64,000 bases of DNA from Alkalibacillus aidingensis (GTDB lineage: Bacteria; Bacillota; Bacilli; Bacillales; Alkalibacillaceae). Each line of letters starts with the position of its first letter. The stretch's first letter is position 1. Positions 39,215 to 48,477 of this stretch are shown here, piece after piece. The notes beneath the pieces are model-generated. The model saw only the letters and a program-made list of their open reading frames with translations, made no database searches and had not been told where the DNA came from. The DNA lies in assembly GCF_014595945.1 (NCBI RefSeq), contig NZ_JABXWU010000004.1, positions 43,512-107,511 of the forward strand, read 5' to 3'. The position numbers were made by a program, and so were the translations under genes.

Positions 39215-39705
39215 CTTTCACTATTAGAAAAGATTATGAAGAGCGATTTGCAACGGCTATTAAAAGCAATCTGACCGTAAACGATTTAACTGAATTAGAG
39301 CTTTCCTATGCCCCACCATTCTCTTCAGCCAAAGACCCCGTTAATATGGTAGGTTATGTGACTTCTAACATGATTGATGAAGGTATTGAGACCGTTCAAT
39401 GGGATGAAATTGACCAACTGATAGAAGATGGTGGGATGTTAATCGATGTACGTGAACCAAGTGAAAGAGAAGCAGGGTTTATCAAAGGATCGATTAATAT
39501 TCCATTAGGAGAAATTCGTGATCGTTTAGATGAGATCCAAAATGATCAAAGCATTTACATCACATGCCAAGTCGGGTTACGTGGTTATTTGGCAACTCGC
39601 ATTCTCACTGCTCATGGATATAGAGTGAAAAACCTAGACGGTGGTTGGAAAACCTATTCAGCTGTGTTTGGATCAGAAGATGACGAGCTAGCGACCTTGG
39701 TATAG
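39205..39705 (+). pseudogene. 3' remnant of CoA-disulfide reductase with C-terminal rhodanese domain
   Basis: Open from about 39205 but without a start until ATG 39346. The segment TVNDLTELELSYAPPFSSAK then DPVNMVGYV is the C-terminal dimerisation tail of CoA-disulfide reductase, and it continues into a rhodanese domain (LIDVREPSEREAGFIKGSIN; active-site loop TCQVGLRG). The FAD and NAD domains are absent; upstream lies the coiled-coil gene in another frame. From ATG 39346 a 119-residue stand-alone rhodanese with an intact catalytic cysteine could still be made. Confidence 0.8.
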
Positions 39706-39710
39706 TAGAA

Positions 39711-39747
39711 CTGAGGAAACCCTCTTTAGGGAATTTTCCTTTTCTTA
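39711..39747 (+). terminator. Terminator-like hairpin after the rhodanese remnant
   Basis: AGGAAA-n-CCCT pairs with AGGG-n-TTTCCT and is followed by TTTTC. Confidence 0.5.
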
Positions 39748-39865
39748 ATGTAAATCGACTTATATGGAACGGCTTCAGCTGTTCAACTAGTTCATAATTA
39801 ATTTTGTTTTAAATATACATGGTGTTATATTCATGTTATCTTTATATATAATTAAATCAGTATGA

Positions 39866-39980
39866 TCTTCCACTAGGGGGACCTTTCACACTTTCACATA
39901 GATAAGAGACAGTGTTAAAAGGTTGAGACGATGACCCTTGGAACCTGATCTGGTTGATACCAGCGTAGGGAAGTGGAGTT
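39866..39980 (+). ncRNA. TPP riboswitch upstream of tenA
   Basis: Core elements of the THI-box are present: CACTAGGGGG, GAGACGATGACCCTTGGAACC, CTGATCTGGTTGATACCAG and GCGTAGGGAAGTGG. It is followed by a terminator at 40019 and then tenA, so thiamine pyrophosphate should stop transcription of tenA. Confidence 0.93.
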
Positions 39981-40018
39981 GCGAATGTAGTATACACATG
40001 GTCTACTATTGTTTTATG

Positions 40019-40058
40019 AGCAACCACTTTCTTATTAGGGTAAGAAAGTGGTTTTTTT
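40019..40058 (+). terminator. Riboswitch-controlled terminator before tenA
   Basis: AACCACTTTCTTA and TAAGAAAGTGGTT form a perfect 13-bp stem followed by TTTTT. Confidence 0.9.
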
Positions 40059-40089
40059 ATGTCTACAAATATTATGAGGAGGATTTTTT

Positions 40090-40755
40090 ATGACATTTTC
40101 TAAGGTGTTGAGAGAAGAAACTGATTACATTTGGGAAGCGAGCTTCAACCACCCGTTTGTAAAGGGGATAGCGGATGGTTCATTACCATTCGAGTGTTTT
40201 CGTTATTATGTGAAACAAGACGCTTATTATTTGTCCCACTTTGCAAAAGTTCAGTCACTAGGTGCTGCAAAGGCTAATGATTTTCTAACAACAAGTAAAA
40301 TGGCGGCGCATGCACAAGGAACTTATGAAGCAGAATCAGCACTACATAGGGACTTTTCAGAACGTTTAGGTATTACTAGTGAAGAACAGGCGAATTTCAA
40401 ACCGTCACCTACTGCTTATGCTTATACTTCACACCTGTATCGTGCAGCTTATCAGGGACATTTAGGAGATATTATAGCTGCGATACTACCTTGTTATTGG
40501 ATTTACTACGAAATTGGTGAGAGACTTCAATCTTATTCACCTAATGAGCCTATATATGAAAAATGGATCGGGGCTTACGGAGGGGAGTGGTTTAAAACGT
40601 TAGTTGATGAACAAATTAATCGACTAGATACGATGGCTGAAACAGTGACAACAAAAGATCTTGATCATATGAAAGAGTTGTTTACTATTAGTTGTCAATA
40701 TGAATATTCTTTTTGGGAAATGGCCTATAAATTAGAGGAATGGCCCCTTTCTTAA
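40090..40755 (+). CDS. tenA: Aminopyrimidine aminohydrolase / thiaminase II
   Basis: A 221-residue TenA that hydrolyses aminopyrimidine breakdown products of thiamine (salvage to HMP). The catalytic cysteine is Cys135 in AAILPCYWIYYE, the same position as in Bacillus subtilis TenA; RYYVKQDAYYL and the C-terminal YEYSFWEMAY are also conserved. It has its own TPP riboswitch, separate from the main thi operon 4 kb away. AGGAGG precedes the ATG. Confidence 0.95.
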   Translation: MTFSKVLREETDYIWEASFNHPFVKGIADGSLPFECFRYYVKQDAYYLSHFAKVQSLGAAKANDFLTTSKMAAHAQGTYEAESALHRDFSERLGITSEEQANFKPSPTAYAYTSHLYRAAYQGHLGDIIAAILPCYWIYYEIGERLQSYSPNEPIYEKWIGAYGGEWFKTLVDEQINRLDTMAETVTTKDLDHMKELFTISCQYEYSFWEMAYKLEEWPLS

Positions 40756-40759
40756 TAAA

Positions 40760-40787
40760 TGGGGACCCTCTTCTACTAGGGTCCCCA
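40760..40787. terminator. Bidirectional terminator between tenA and the SNF2 gene
   Basis: TGGGGACCCT and AGGGTCCCCA form a 10-bp GC-rich stem between convergent genes. Confidence 0.75.
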
Positions 40788-40793
40788 ACTAAA

Positions 40794-43700
40794 CTAAACA
40801 TTCAACAATTCTCGGATGTCATCTTCATTTAAGCTCTGGAAGGTCGTTTCACCAGGTTGAATAACATTTTCAATTAGTTCTCTTTTCCGTTGTTGTAGCG
40901 AGTGTATCTTTTCTTCGATGGTCCCTTTTGTAATCAGACGATGGACTTGAACAACTTTCTTCTGTCCCATTCTGTGAGCGCGTCCAGCAGCTTGTTCTTC
41001 AACGGCTGGATTCCACCATAAGTCATATAAAATAACGGTGTCTGCTCCTGTTAAATTGAGGCCGGTTCCACCGGCTTTTAATGAGATTAAAAAGAGGTCT
41101 TTCTCACCTTGATTAAAGCGCTCAACCATCGCAACTCGGTCCTTTGAAGGTGTTTGGCCATCGAGGTAAAAAACTTCTTTCCCAGTAGCTGTTAGACGCT
41201 CACGAATAATCTTAAGCATCTCTGCGAATTGAGAGAAGATTAGGATTCGGTGGCCATTTTCCCTTGCTGTTTCTACCATATCTAGTAGTTGGTTTAACTT
41301 ACCTGATTCTCCTTGGTAATCTTCTATAAATAAAGAAGGATGACAACAAAGTTGACGTAGTCGTGTTAAACCAGCCAAAATCTTCATTCTGCTTCTTTGA
41401 AAGCCTTCGGTTGAAATGGCGTTTGCAGCTTCACCTTGAATTTTTTCCAGATAGCCTAAGTAAAGCTGTTTTTGTTCTGTCGTTAACTCAGAATGCTGAA
41501 CGGATTCGATTTTGTCAGGTAGCTCAGTTAGTACATCTTGTTTCACGCGTCGCAAAATAAACGGTCGACTCATTTTAGAGATTTGGCTCTCTGGTAGGTT
41601 GCGAAACTCCTTTTTACTTGGGAAAAATCCAGGTAAAATCACATCAAAAATCGACCACAATTCATCGAGTGAATTTTCGATTGGGGTTCCACTTAAAGCA
41701 AACCGTTTACGTGCACGAATGGCCCGGATCGCTTGAGCTTGTTTGGTTGCACTATTTTTGATGGCTTGTGCTTCGTCTAAGATTAGTGTTGAGAATGTTA
41801 GGGTACGATACTTTTCGACATCTTGTCTGATTAATGGATATGAGGTCACGACGACATCAGCATCATCTATGTTTTCAAATAATTCTTCACGTTCAGCTAT
41901 AGTTCCACTAATAACTTTCACATTCATCGTCGGAGCGAATTTCTCAAATTCAGCTTGCCAGTTATAGATTAATGAAGCGGGTGATACGACTAATGCTGGT
42001 TCTTGATTTCGCTCGCGTTCAGAGAGTAAGAATGTAATAGTCTGTAAGGTTTTACCTAGACCCATATCATCTGCTAATATTCCTCCAAAACGATAATGGC
42101 TCAATGACTTCATCCATTGGTAGCCGACATTTTGATACTCTCGGAGCTCTGCATTTAATTCCTCAGGTAGTGGAGTTTCAAAAGCTTTCGGGTTTTTAAT
42201 ATCCTGTATAAGCTGTCTGAATGCTTCATTATACTTTGCTTTTAACCCGTGTGATACAGTCTCTTCAAGTTGTAGACCTCGATAAGCAGGTAAATGCACA
42301 GTACCTTCACTTATTTCCTCTGGGTCTAATCGCATTTCCTCTAATAAATTCGACATTTGAGTTAAGGATTCATCTTGAAGTGGGATAAAAGCACCGTTAG
42401 GTAGGCGATAATATCGTTTCTTTTCCATAACGGACTGAATGATCTGACTAACTTCGTTTTGATCTACATCCCCTAGATCAAAATTGACTTCCAAAAAGTC
42501 CTCACTTGAATCAAGGTCGACTTGAACAGTCGGATAGTCTAAATCATCTACTAGTAAATTTTTGACTGGTTGGGTTAAATAAATGTCCATATGCTCCTCA
42601 AGTTGTGGAACTAATTCATAGAGAAAAAGGAATATGTCCTCTTCATCATCCAAATAAAGATCATCTCCATTAAATTTAAATAAGGCATGTTCTATTGCTT
42701 TCATGATGTGTCTCTCTTTGTCGACATCGCGAACAAGAATTCCGTTAGTATTTGAGGTGGCAGGTTCGGGTTTCATTGGATCTATCACTATCTCGTTATA
42801 AGCATAGCGTATATTGGCGATGAGTCGTTCATCTTCTCGATCTAGGTGCATCGTTGCTTGAAGCGCTGGGTTTATTATGTCTTCAGCTACTTGTTCAGAC
42901 ATGGATATCTCCCCAACTTCCTTAAGATTTGGTACTACGTGTGAAAGGAAAGATTCCATTTGGTCTGATTTGATCGGAATGGTTGACTCCTCGGATCGAC
43001 CTAGTAAGTTGTTTAAATTCTCAATTACATATTTTTGTGTGTCGGTAAGTTTATTAAAATGATTTTCATGTTGTACGATCCCGTAATTTTTAAAGTAATT
43101 AAAGTGCTGGAATCCCTCTATGGTCAGTTCATAGCCTTGGTTTAATTTACTTAAAGAGAACTCAAGTGGTGTTTCCTCTTCGTGCCAAATGATTTCACTA
43201 AAGGTCATTTGATTATTATCAAGCGTAATACCTTGTTCGTGTTGAGCTAGACGTGATAACAAATGATTAACCACTAATGGTGGAATCGTCATCCCCTTTG
43301 CATTCGGAGGGGTTTGCCAACGGTTGTCGTAGAAGACATCGTTTCGGTAGATGTCTAGTAATAAGTCGATAATCTGTTGATCGTCCTTGGTGAAGTCATG
43401 TTGTTCTGGGTCATATGAAAAGTTAGGCGTAAAGAAGTGTTCACTTTTTTGTTCAATACTTTCTAAAAACTTCTTCAAACTCTTAACAACATAAGTTCTC
43501 CCAACACCTACTTTCATTTCTAGAGAAAGCAGGTTCCCTTCAACTAATTGTTTATACGGCTTTAAAGTAAATTCCGTTTGTAAAGTTTCTTTTTCAAATC
43601 CTGTATTCATACTCTGACTATCAGAGACAGGTTGATTTGAAAATAAATCAATCAGCTCAGCTGAATAGTCTCGTCTAGGGTTGATTGATTGTTGATTCAA

Positions 43701-44033
43701 AAATTCATCGAGCTTGTCACTAAAGGTTTCTTTTCTATTAGGACGTGTTTGATCTTGTCGTTGACCTTGGTTGATAATAGATAGTAAAACAGCTACAGAG
43801 TGCTTGCACTGATCATATTTTGAGTGGGCAGGACAAGAGCATTTATAGGATAAAAATTTCCCCTCTATTTCAACGCGAACACTGTAAAATTCACTACCAA
43901 TCACGTGGGCATACCAACAGTCTTCATCGTGATTGTAGGTTAAGTCTTTAACTTTACCTAGATTATAGTAACGCAGGCCCCGAAGGTAGACGGTATTTGA
44001 AAATAATTCCTTAATAGTTTGCTTAGTTAGCAT
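40794..44033 (-). CDS. SNF2-family helicase with SWIM zinc finger
   Basis: A 1079-residue protein. Near the N terminus a SWIM zinc finger (YKCSCPAHSKYDQCKH, about residues 57-75); a long middle region; then a SNF2 ATPase: Walker A DDMGLGKTLQ, Walker B variant LILDEAQ, SGTPIENS, and the C-terminal motif GRAHRMGQ. Such proteins are widespread in Bacillaceae as chromosomal genes (YqhH/YwqA-like) and are thought to act on protein-DNA or RNA polymerase complexes. No restriction or methylase genes are adjacent, so a phage-defence role is not indicated. Start ATG 44033 follows GGAATGA. Confidence 0.9.
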   Translation of the reverse strand: MLTKQTIKELFSNTVYLRGLRYYNLGKVKDLTYNHDEDCWYAHVIGSEFYSVRVEIEGKFLSYKCSCPAHSKYDQCKHSVAVLLSIINQGQRQDQTRPNRKETFSDKLDEFLNQQSINPRRDYSAELIDLFSNQPVSDSQSMNTGFEKETLQTEFTLKPYKQLVEGNLLSLEMKVGVGRTYVVKSLKKFLESIEQKSEHFFTPNFSYDPEQHDFTKDDQQIIDLLLDIYRNDVFYDNRWQTPPNAKGMTIPPLVVNHLLSRLAQHEQGITLDNNQMTFSEIIWHEEETPLEFSLSKLNQGYELTIEGFQHFNYFKNYGIVQHENHFNKLTDTQKYVIENLNNLLGRSEESTIPIKSDQMESFLSHVVPNLKEVGEISMSEQVAEDIINPALQATMHLDREDERLIANIRYAYNEIVIDPMKPEPATSNTNGILVRDVDKERHIMKAIEHALFKFNGDDLYLDDEEDIFLFLYELVPQLEEHMDIYLTQPVKNLLVDDLDYPTVQVDLDSSEDFLEVNFDLGDVDQNEVSQIIQSVMEKKRYYRLPNGAFIPLQDESLTQMSNLLEEMRLDPEEISEGTVHLPAYRGLQLEETVSHGLKAKYNEAFRQLIQDIKNPKAFETPLPEELNAELREYQNVGYQWMKSLSHYRFGGILADDMGLGKTLQTITFLLSERERNQEPALVVSPASLIYNWQAEFEKFAPTMNVKVISGTIAEREELFENIDDADVVVTSYPLIRQDVEKYRTLTFSTLILDEAQAIKNSATKQAQAIRAIRARKRFALSGTPIENSLDELWSIFDVILPGFFPSKKEFRNLPESQISKMSRPFILRRVKQDVLTELPDKIESVQHSELTTEQKQLYLGYLEKIQGEAANAISTEGFQRSRMKILAGLTRLRQLCCHPSLFIEDYQGESGKLNQLLDMVETARENGHRILIFSQFAEMLKIIRERLTATGKEVFYLDGQTPSKDRVAMVERFNQGEKDLFLISLKAGGTGLNLTGADTVILYDLWWNPAVEEQAAGRAHRMGQKKVVQVHRLITKGTIEEKIHSLQQRKRELIENVIQPGETTFQSLNEDDIRELLNV

Positions 44034-44251
44034 AACAGTTCATTCCTTAATTTTTAATTCTAATAACATCATAACATCAAAAGTGTTGACTAATTAACTA
44101 TGAAACATTCAGTTTGAATTAACAATAGATTAATTCATTTTGAGTTATTCATTAAACATTGAAGTATTTAATAGAATAATTAACAGGATATATTTAACCT
44201 TCACAATCAACCAAAAGTTTGTTATGTTATGATTAAGACAGTTAAATATCG

Positions 44252-44346
44252 TAAGAAGGCTAGGGGTGCCATTTTAATGGCTGAGAGGAAAAAGTTCCGA
44301 CCCTTTGAACCTGAATTAGTTAGAACTAACGGAGGGAAGCTTAGGA
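44252..44346 (+). ncRNA. TPP riboswitch upstream of the thiGH operon
   Basis: THI-box elements: GGCTAGGGGTGCC, GGCTGAGAGG, GACCCTTTGAACCTGA and GGAGGGAAGC. It is followed by a terminator at 44384, then a MITE-like insertion, then thiG. Confidence 0.93.
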
Positions 44347-44383
44347 AATGGTTTGTATGATAAGGGTTCAAAAACCGTTTAAT

Positions 44384-44417
44384 AAGCTCATCCTCTAAGG
44401 GTGAGCTTTTTTATTTT
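44384..44417 (+). terminator. Riboswitch-controlled terminator before the thiGH operon
   Basis: AAGCTCATCC and GGGTGAGCTT form a stem followed by TTTTATTTT. The MITE-like element begins at the next base. Confidence 0.88.
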
Positions 44418-44624
44418 GGCTCTGTTAAAGTCCGTTGTTGTTATGGTGATTCGCTTCCGGTGGACGCTTTCCGTGGGCACGGCTTCAGCTAACTTGGGAA
44501 GAAAAGCGTTTCCCAAGTGGATCTTCAGCTCGTGATGTTCCCACAGGAGTCGCCACCTTCGCTCCCACCATACAACAACTAAGCGAAAATCTTCTTATTA
44601 TCAACACTAAGCTTTAACAGAGCC
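44418..44624. mobile_element. 207-bp palindromic MITE-like element
   Basis: The ends are perfect inverted repeats, GGCTCTGTTAAAG at 44418 and CTTTAACAGAGCC ending at 44624. Inner arms also pair: GTTGTTGTTATGGTG with CACCATACAACAAC, GGTGG with CCACC, and CTTGGGAA with TTCCCAAG at the centre, so the entire element can fold into one long hairpin. The flanks TTATTTT and TTATTCT look like an imperfect target duplication. It contains no gene. The internal CGCTTTCCGTGGGCACGGCT block recalls palindromic repeats I know from other Bacillaceae. Confidence 0.8.
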
Positions 44625-44651
44625 TTATTCTTAAAAAATGGGGGATGAAAA

Positions 44652-45422
44652 ATGAATGATTCATTAGTGATTGCTGGTAAAGAATTAAAGAATCGCCTTT
44701 TTGTAGGTACGGGTAAATTTGCAGATCATACAGTGATGAAAGAAGCACTTAGACAATCGGACTCTGAAGTGGTAACGGTAGCTGTCAGAAGAGTTGATCT
44801 AGATGGCAATGATGAATATATTTTAAATGATATTCCTCAAAATATGACGTTAATGCCGAACACATCTGGCGCGAGGACTGCAGAAGAGGCGGTTCGAATT
44901 GCTCGTTTAGCTAAAGCTGCCGGGATGGGCAATTGGATCAAAATTGAGGTTATTTCTGATAATAAATACTTATTACCAGATAACGAAGAAACGATTAAAG
45001 CAACCGAAGCTTTAGTTGAAGAAGGGTTTGTGGTTCTGCCCTATATGACACCGGATTTGATGGCTGCTAAGCAATTAGAGGAGTCAGGAGCAGCAACGGT
45101 TATGCCTTTGGGCTCACCTATTGGGTCTAATCGTGGGATCCGGATGAAAGAAATGATTCAAATTATTATTGATGAAATTAATGTTCCAGTCGTGGTTGAT
45201 GCAGGGATTGGCAGGCCATCAGAAGCGGCTGAAGCGATGGAGATGGGGGCAGACGCAGTTCTTGTCAATACAGCGATCGCCACTGCGGATGATCCAGTAT
45301 TAATGGCGCAGGCGTTTGATCAGGCGGTAAAAGCGGGGCGAGCTGGTTACCTTGCAGGATTGGGGCCAACTTCGATGAAAGCGAAAGCGTCATCACCATT
45401 AACTGGATTCTTAAATTCATAG
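44652..45422 (+). CDS. thiG: Thiazole synthase
   Basis: A 256-residue TIM-barrel enzyme that joins 1-deoxy-xylulose 5-phosphate, dehydroglycine and ThiS-thiocarboxylate into the thiazole phosphate. The Schiff-base lysine is Lys97 in [16 protein letters not shown] and the phosphate-binding [13 protein letters not shown] are intact. GGGGGATG is just before the ATG. It is the first gene of the operon, downstream of the riboswitch and the MITE-like insertion. Confidence 0.95.
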   Translation: MNDSLVIAGKELKNRLFVGTGKFADHTVMKEALRQSDSEVVTVAVRRVDLDGNDEYILNDIPQNMTLMPNTSGARTAEEAVRIARLAKAAGMGNWIKIEVISDNKYLLPDNEETIKATEALVEEGFVVLPYMTPDLMAAKQLEESGAATVMPLGSPIGSNRGIRMKEMIQIIIDEINVPVVVDAGIGRPSEAAEAMEMGADAVLVNTAIATADDPVLMAQAFDQAVKAGRAGYLAGLGPTSMKAKASSPLTGFLNS

Positions 45423-45488
45423 GAATATACAAGTTTTGTGACGGGATATGATTTAGTAGAGATTCTTATGTTAAGGGATGGATAACTT

Positions 45489-46601
45489 ATGAGTTTTTAT
45501 GATGTACTTGAGCGAGTCAATCAATTATCACTTGAAGACATGTTAAAAGATGTTACTAATCAAGATGTTGAGAGGGTGTTACAAAAGGAGCGTATAAATG
45601 AAGAAGATTATTTCGCTTTGTTGTCGCCTGCAGCAGAAAATTATTTAGAAGAAATGGCACAAAGAGCACATCAATTGACGGTACAACATTTCGGAAAGAC
45701 GATTCAGTTGTTTCTGCCTCTTTATCTATCAGACTACTGTGTGAATACGTGTAAGTATTGTAGTTTTAGTGTGGATAACGTATTTCCACGAAGAATTCTC
45801 ACGATGGAGGAAGTGGAAAAAGAAGCAAAGGCGATTGCGGACATGGGAATTGAACATATTATTCTTCTTTCAGGAGAATCGATGTTTCATTCGTCTGTTA
45901 AATATATTAAGCAATGCTTAGAAGTGTTAACAAGGTACTTTTCATCAATTGGACTGGAAATTCAACCACTAGATACCGACCAATATAAGGAGTTAGTTGA
46001 TAGTGGAATTGATAGCTTAACCGTCTATCAAGAGGTGTATGATGAGGAGATTTACCGAGAACTTCATACCAAAGGACCGAAACGTTTCTTTAACTATCGT
46101 TTGGATACACCTGAGCGTGGTTGCGAAGCGGGTATGCGATCAGTCAATATTGCGGCACTACTTGGTTTAAATGATTGGCGAAGAGAAAGCTATATCACTG
46201 GTTTACATGCTCAATATTTACAGAATAAATTTTTGGATGTTGAAGTAGGAGTCTCTTTCCCTCGGATCAGGCCAAGTGCAGGTGGATTTCAACCCAAAGT
46301 TGACGTCACGGATAAGAATTTAGTCCAGGCGATGTTAGCGTTTCGAATTTTCCAACCACGTGCGGGAATTACGGTTTCTACAAGAGAGGCGCCTGAATTC
46401 CGGGATCAGATTCTATCTTTAGGAACTACTAAGATGTCAGCTGCCTCTTCAACAGTTGTCGGAGGCTATACAGAGCCTGACAATACACAAAGCCAATTTG
46501 AAATTTCCGATGAGCGTTCAGTTGATGAAATCAAGTCCTTGTTATTAGAGCAAGGGTATCAACCAGTTGTGAAGGATTGGCAAATTATGACTGAGTCGTA
46601 A
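45489..46601 (+). CDS. thiH: Radical SAM tyrosine lyase / 2-iminoacetate synthase
   Basis: A 370-residue radical SAM enzyme that cleaves tyrosine to dehydroglycine and p-cresol. The CxxxCxxC iron-sulfur motif is at Cys84, Cys88, Cys91 (DYCVNTCKYC), followed by the family HIILLSGE and QEVYDEEIYRELH. Bacillus subtilis uses the oxygen-dependent glycine oxidase ThiO at this step instead. AAGGGATGG precedes the ATG. It follows thiG by 66 bases. Confidence 0.95.
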   Translation: MSFYDVLERVNQLSLEDMLKDVTNQDVERVLQKERINEEDYFALLSPAAENYLEEMAQRAHQLTVQHFGKTIQLFLPLYLSDYCVNTCKYCSFSVDNVFPRRILTMEEVEKEAKAIADMGIEHIILLSGESMFHSSVKYIKQCLEVLTRYFSSIGLEIQPLDTDQYKELVDSGIDSLTVYQEVYDEEIYRELHTKGPKRFFNYRLDTPERGCEAGMRSVNIAALLGLNDWRRESYITGLHAQYLQNKFLDVEVGVSFPRIRPSAGGFQPKVDVTDKNLVQAMLAFRIFQPRAGITVSTREAPEFRDQILSLGTTKMSAASSTVVGGYTEPDNTQSQFEISDERSVDEIKSLLLEQGYQPVVKDWQIMTES

Positions 46602-46623
46602 CATAAAGTGGGTGAGCGTAAAC

Positions 46624-47226
46624 GTGGTTAAAGAAATACACTTAATCTCAAATGGAAAGCTCCCTTTAAAAGAATTTGCTGAGATTGTAGCTGAAGCACT
46701 ACCTTATATTGATTTTGTCCATTTACGGGAAAAACATCGATCTGACGAAGAGTTAGAAGAGGGGATTTCTGCTTTAAAGTCGGCAGGGGTACCTTTAACT
46801 CAGATCATCATAAATGACCGGGTAGAATTAGCACATCATTGGCAAGTGAAAGGTGTGCAACTTGCCTACCATAGCATGGAGATTAAACAAGTTCGTGAAA
46901 AGTATCCTGAATTAAAAATTGGGAAGTCCGTACATACGATTGCTGAAGCTAGGCAAGCAGAAAAGGATGGTGCGGATTATGTACTATTTGGCCACATTTT
47001 TACAAGCCAATCCAAACCAGGGCAAAAACCACAAGGGTTAGATAATTTAAGGTCGCTTGTTGAAAGTGTTGAACTTCCGGTTATAGCTATTGGTGGGATC
47101 ACACCAGTTAATGTAAACGACGTGGTGACTTGTGGTACGCATGGCGTAGCAGTTATGTCTGGGATTTTAGACGCTAAAGAACCGATGGAGATTGCTAAAC
47201 AATACAGGGGAGGTGTAATAGAATGA
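46624..47226 (+). CDS. tenI: Thiazole tautomerase TenI
   Basis: A 200-residue TIM barrel related to ThiE. In Bacillus, TenI aromatises the ThiG product. HLISNGKLPLKEFAEIV, HLREKHRS, IIINDRVELAH, YVLFGHIF and AIGGITP match TenI, and it lacks the pyrophosphate-binding arginine/serine set of a true ThiE, which is encoded at the end of this operon. The start is placed at GTG 46624, 7 bases after GGTGAG; another GTG at 46612 overlaps that site. Its stop overlaps thiS (ATGA). Confidence 0.85.
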   Translation: MVKEIHLISNGKLPLKEFAEIVAEALPYIDFVHLREKHRSDEELEEGISALKSAGVPLTQIIINDRVELAHHWQVKGVQLAYHSMEIKQVREKYPELKIGKSVHTIAEARQAEKDGADYVLFGHIFTSQSKPGQKPQGLDNLRSLVESVELPVIAIGGITPVNVNDVVTCGTHGVAVMSGILDAKEPMEIAKQYRGGVIE

Positions 47227-47426
47227 TTGTTCATATTAATGGCGATCAACGTGAGTTGTCTAGTCAGCTTCAGACTGTTTTTGATTTAGTTAATGACTAT
47301 AACTTATCTGAAAAGAATGTGATTGTCGAGTTGAATGGAAGGATTATTGAAGCAAGTAAGCACAGGGACACACCGATTCAAGAAGGTGACCGAGTCGAGC
47401 TCGTTCAGTTTGTTGGTGGTGGTTGA
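47223..47426 (+). CDS. thiS: Sulfur carrier protein ThiS
   Basis: A 67-residue ubiquitin-fold protein ending in FVGGG, whose terminal Gly is adenylated and thiocarboxylated by ThiF. GGGGAGGTG precedes ATG 47223, which overlaps the tenI stop by 4 bases. thiF follows 17 bases after. Confidence 0.93.
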   Translation: MIVHINGDQRELSSQLQTVFDLVNDYNLSEKNVIVELNGRIIEASKHRDTPIQEGDRVELVQFVGGG

Positions 47427-47443
47427 TAAGGAGGCGACGCTTG

Positions 47444-48463
47444 ATGCAGGAACGATATTCAAGACAGGTGTTATTTGATTCAATTGGTGAAAAGGGTCAG
47501 GAAAAACTGGGTCAAAAGCATGTTTGTATTATTGGAGCAGGTGCTCTAGGGACAGGAAATGCAGAGATTCTTGCCCGTGCTGGCGTTGGACGTTTAACGA
47601 TTGTTGACCGTGATTATGTAGAAGAAAGTAATTTACAACGTCAGCAACTTTACACAGAGAAAGATGCTAAAGCTAGAATGCCTAAAGCTATTGCAGCAAA
47701 GGATCGTCTAAATCAAGTCAATTCTTCAGTAACGATTCATGCTGAGATTCAAGACGTTACGGTTGAAGAAATGGAACGCCTAGCTCAAGGTGTGGATTTA
47801 ATCATTGATGCAACAGATAATTTTGATATTCGCTTTATTATTAATGACGTAGCCCAGAAATTTAATATTCCATGGATTTATGGTGGATGTGTGAGTAGTT
47901 ATGGGTTAAGTTTTACGGTGATTCCAGGTGAAACACCATGCTTAAATTGTTTGCTTCAGACCGTTCCTTTGGGAGGTGCGACCTGCGACACGATAGGGGT
48001 CATCGCTCCCGTAGTTCAAATGGTCGTCTCGTATCAAACTGCAGAGGCATTGAAAATCTTGGTAGAAGACTGGTCTTCACTGCGGAAAAAGTTAGTTTCG
48101 TTTGATCTGTGGGATAACGAGCATGTCTCTATTGGTGTAGAGCGCATGAAAAATAGTGATTGTCCATCTTGTGGTGATCACCCGACATATCCTTATTTAT
48201 CTTATGAACAGCAGACAAAAACAGCGGTCCTATGTGGCCGAGATGCCGTTCAAATACGTCCACCAAAAAAGATGGCTAGAGATTTAGACGCTTTAGAGCG
48301 TATTTTAGAAAGTCAGAATGGTGAAGTCAACCGTAATCCATTCCTTGTTTCTTTTGCAAATGGAGATCATCGCATGGTCTTTTTTAAAGATGGTCGGGTG
48401 CTAATACATGGAGTAAACGACATATCAGAGGCAAAGAGTCTTTATCATAAGATAGTCGGTTAA
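47444..48463 (+). CDS. thiF: ThiS adenylyltransferase ThiF (E1-like)
   Basis: A 339-residue E1-like enzyme. RYSRQVLFDSIGEKGQEKL, the nucleotide motif IIGAGALGTGNAEILARAGVG, zinc-type CxxC pairs (PCLNC, CPSCG) and the GGATCDTIGV active-site cysteine are all present. The extra C-terminal region beyond about residue 240 is as in the longer Bacillus form. Start ATG 47444 lies 9 bases after AAGGAGG; an upstream TTG overlaps that site. Confidence 0.93.
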   Translation: MQERYSRQVLFDSIGEKGQEKLGQKHVCIIGAGALGTGNAEILARAGVGRLTIVDRDYVEESNLQRQQLYTEKDAKARMPKAIAAKDRLNQVNSSVTIHAEIQDVTVEEMERLAQGVDLIIDATDNFDIRFIINDVAQKFNIPWIYGGCVSSYGLSFTVIPGETPCLNCLLQTVPLGGATCDTIGVIAPVVQMVVSYQTAEALKILVEDWSSLRKKLVSFDLWDNEHVSIGVERMKNSDCPSCGDHPTYPYLSYEQQTKTAVLCGRDAVQIRPPKKMARDLDALERILESQNGEVNRNPFLVSFANGDHRMVFFKDGRVLIHGVNDISEAKSLYHKIVG

Positions 48464-48477
48464 AAAGGGGGAGGAAC

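Noticed and set aside
40794..44033. SNF2 helicase as part of a phage-defence system
   Set aside because: No methylase, nuclease or PLD-type partner is adjacent; SWIM-SNF2 genes of this type are ordinary chromosomal genes in Bacillaceae.
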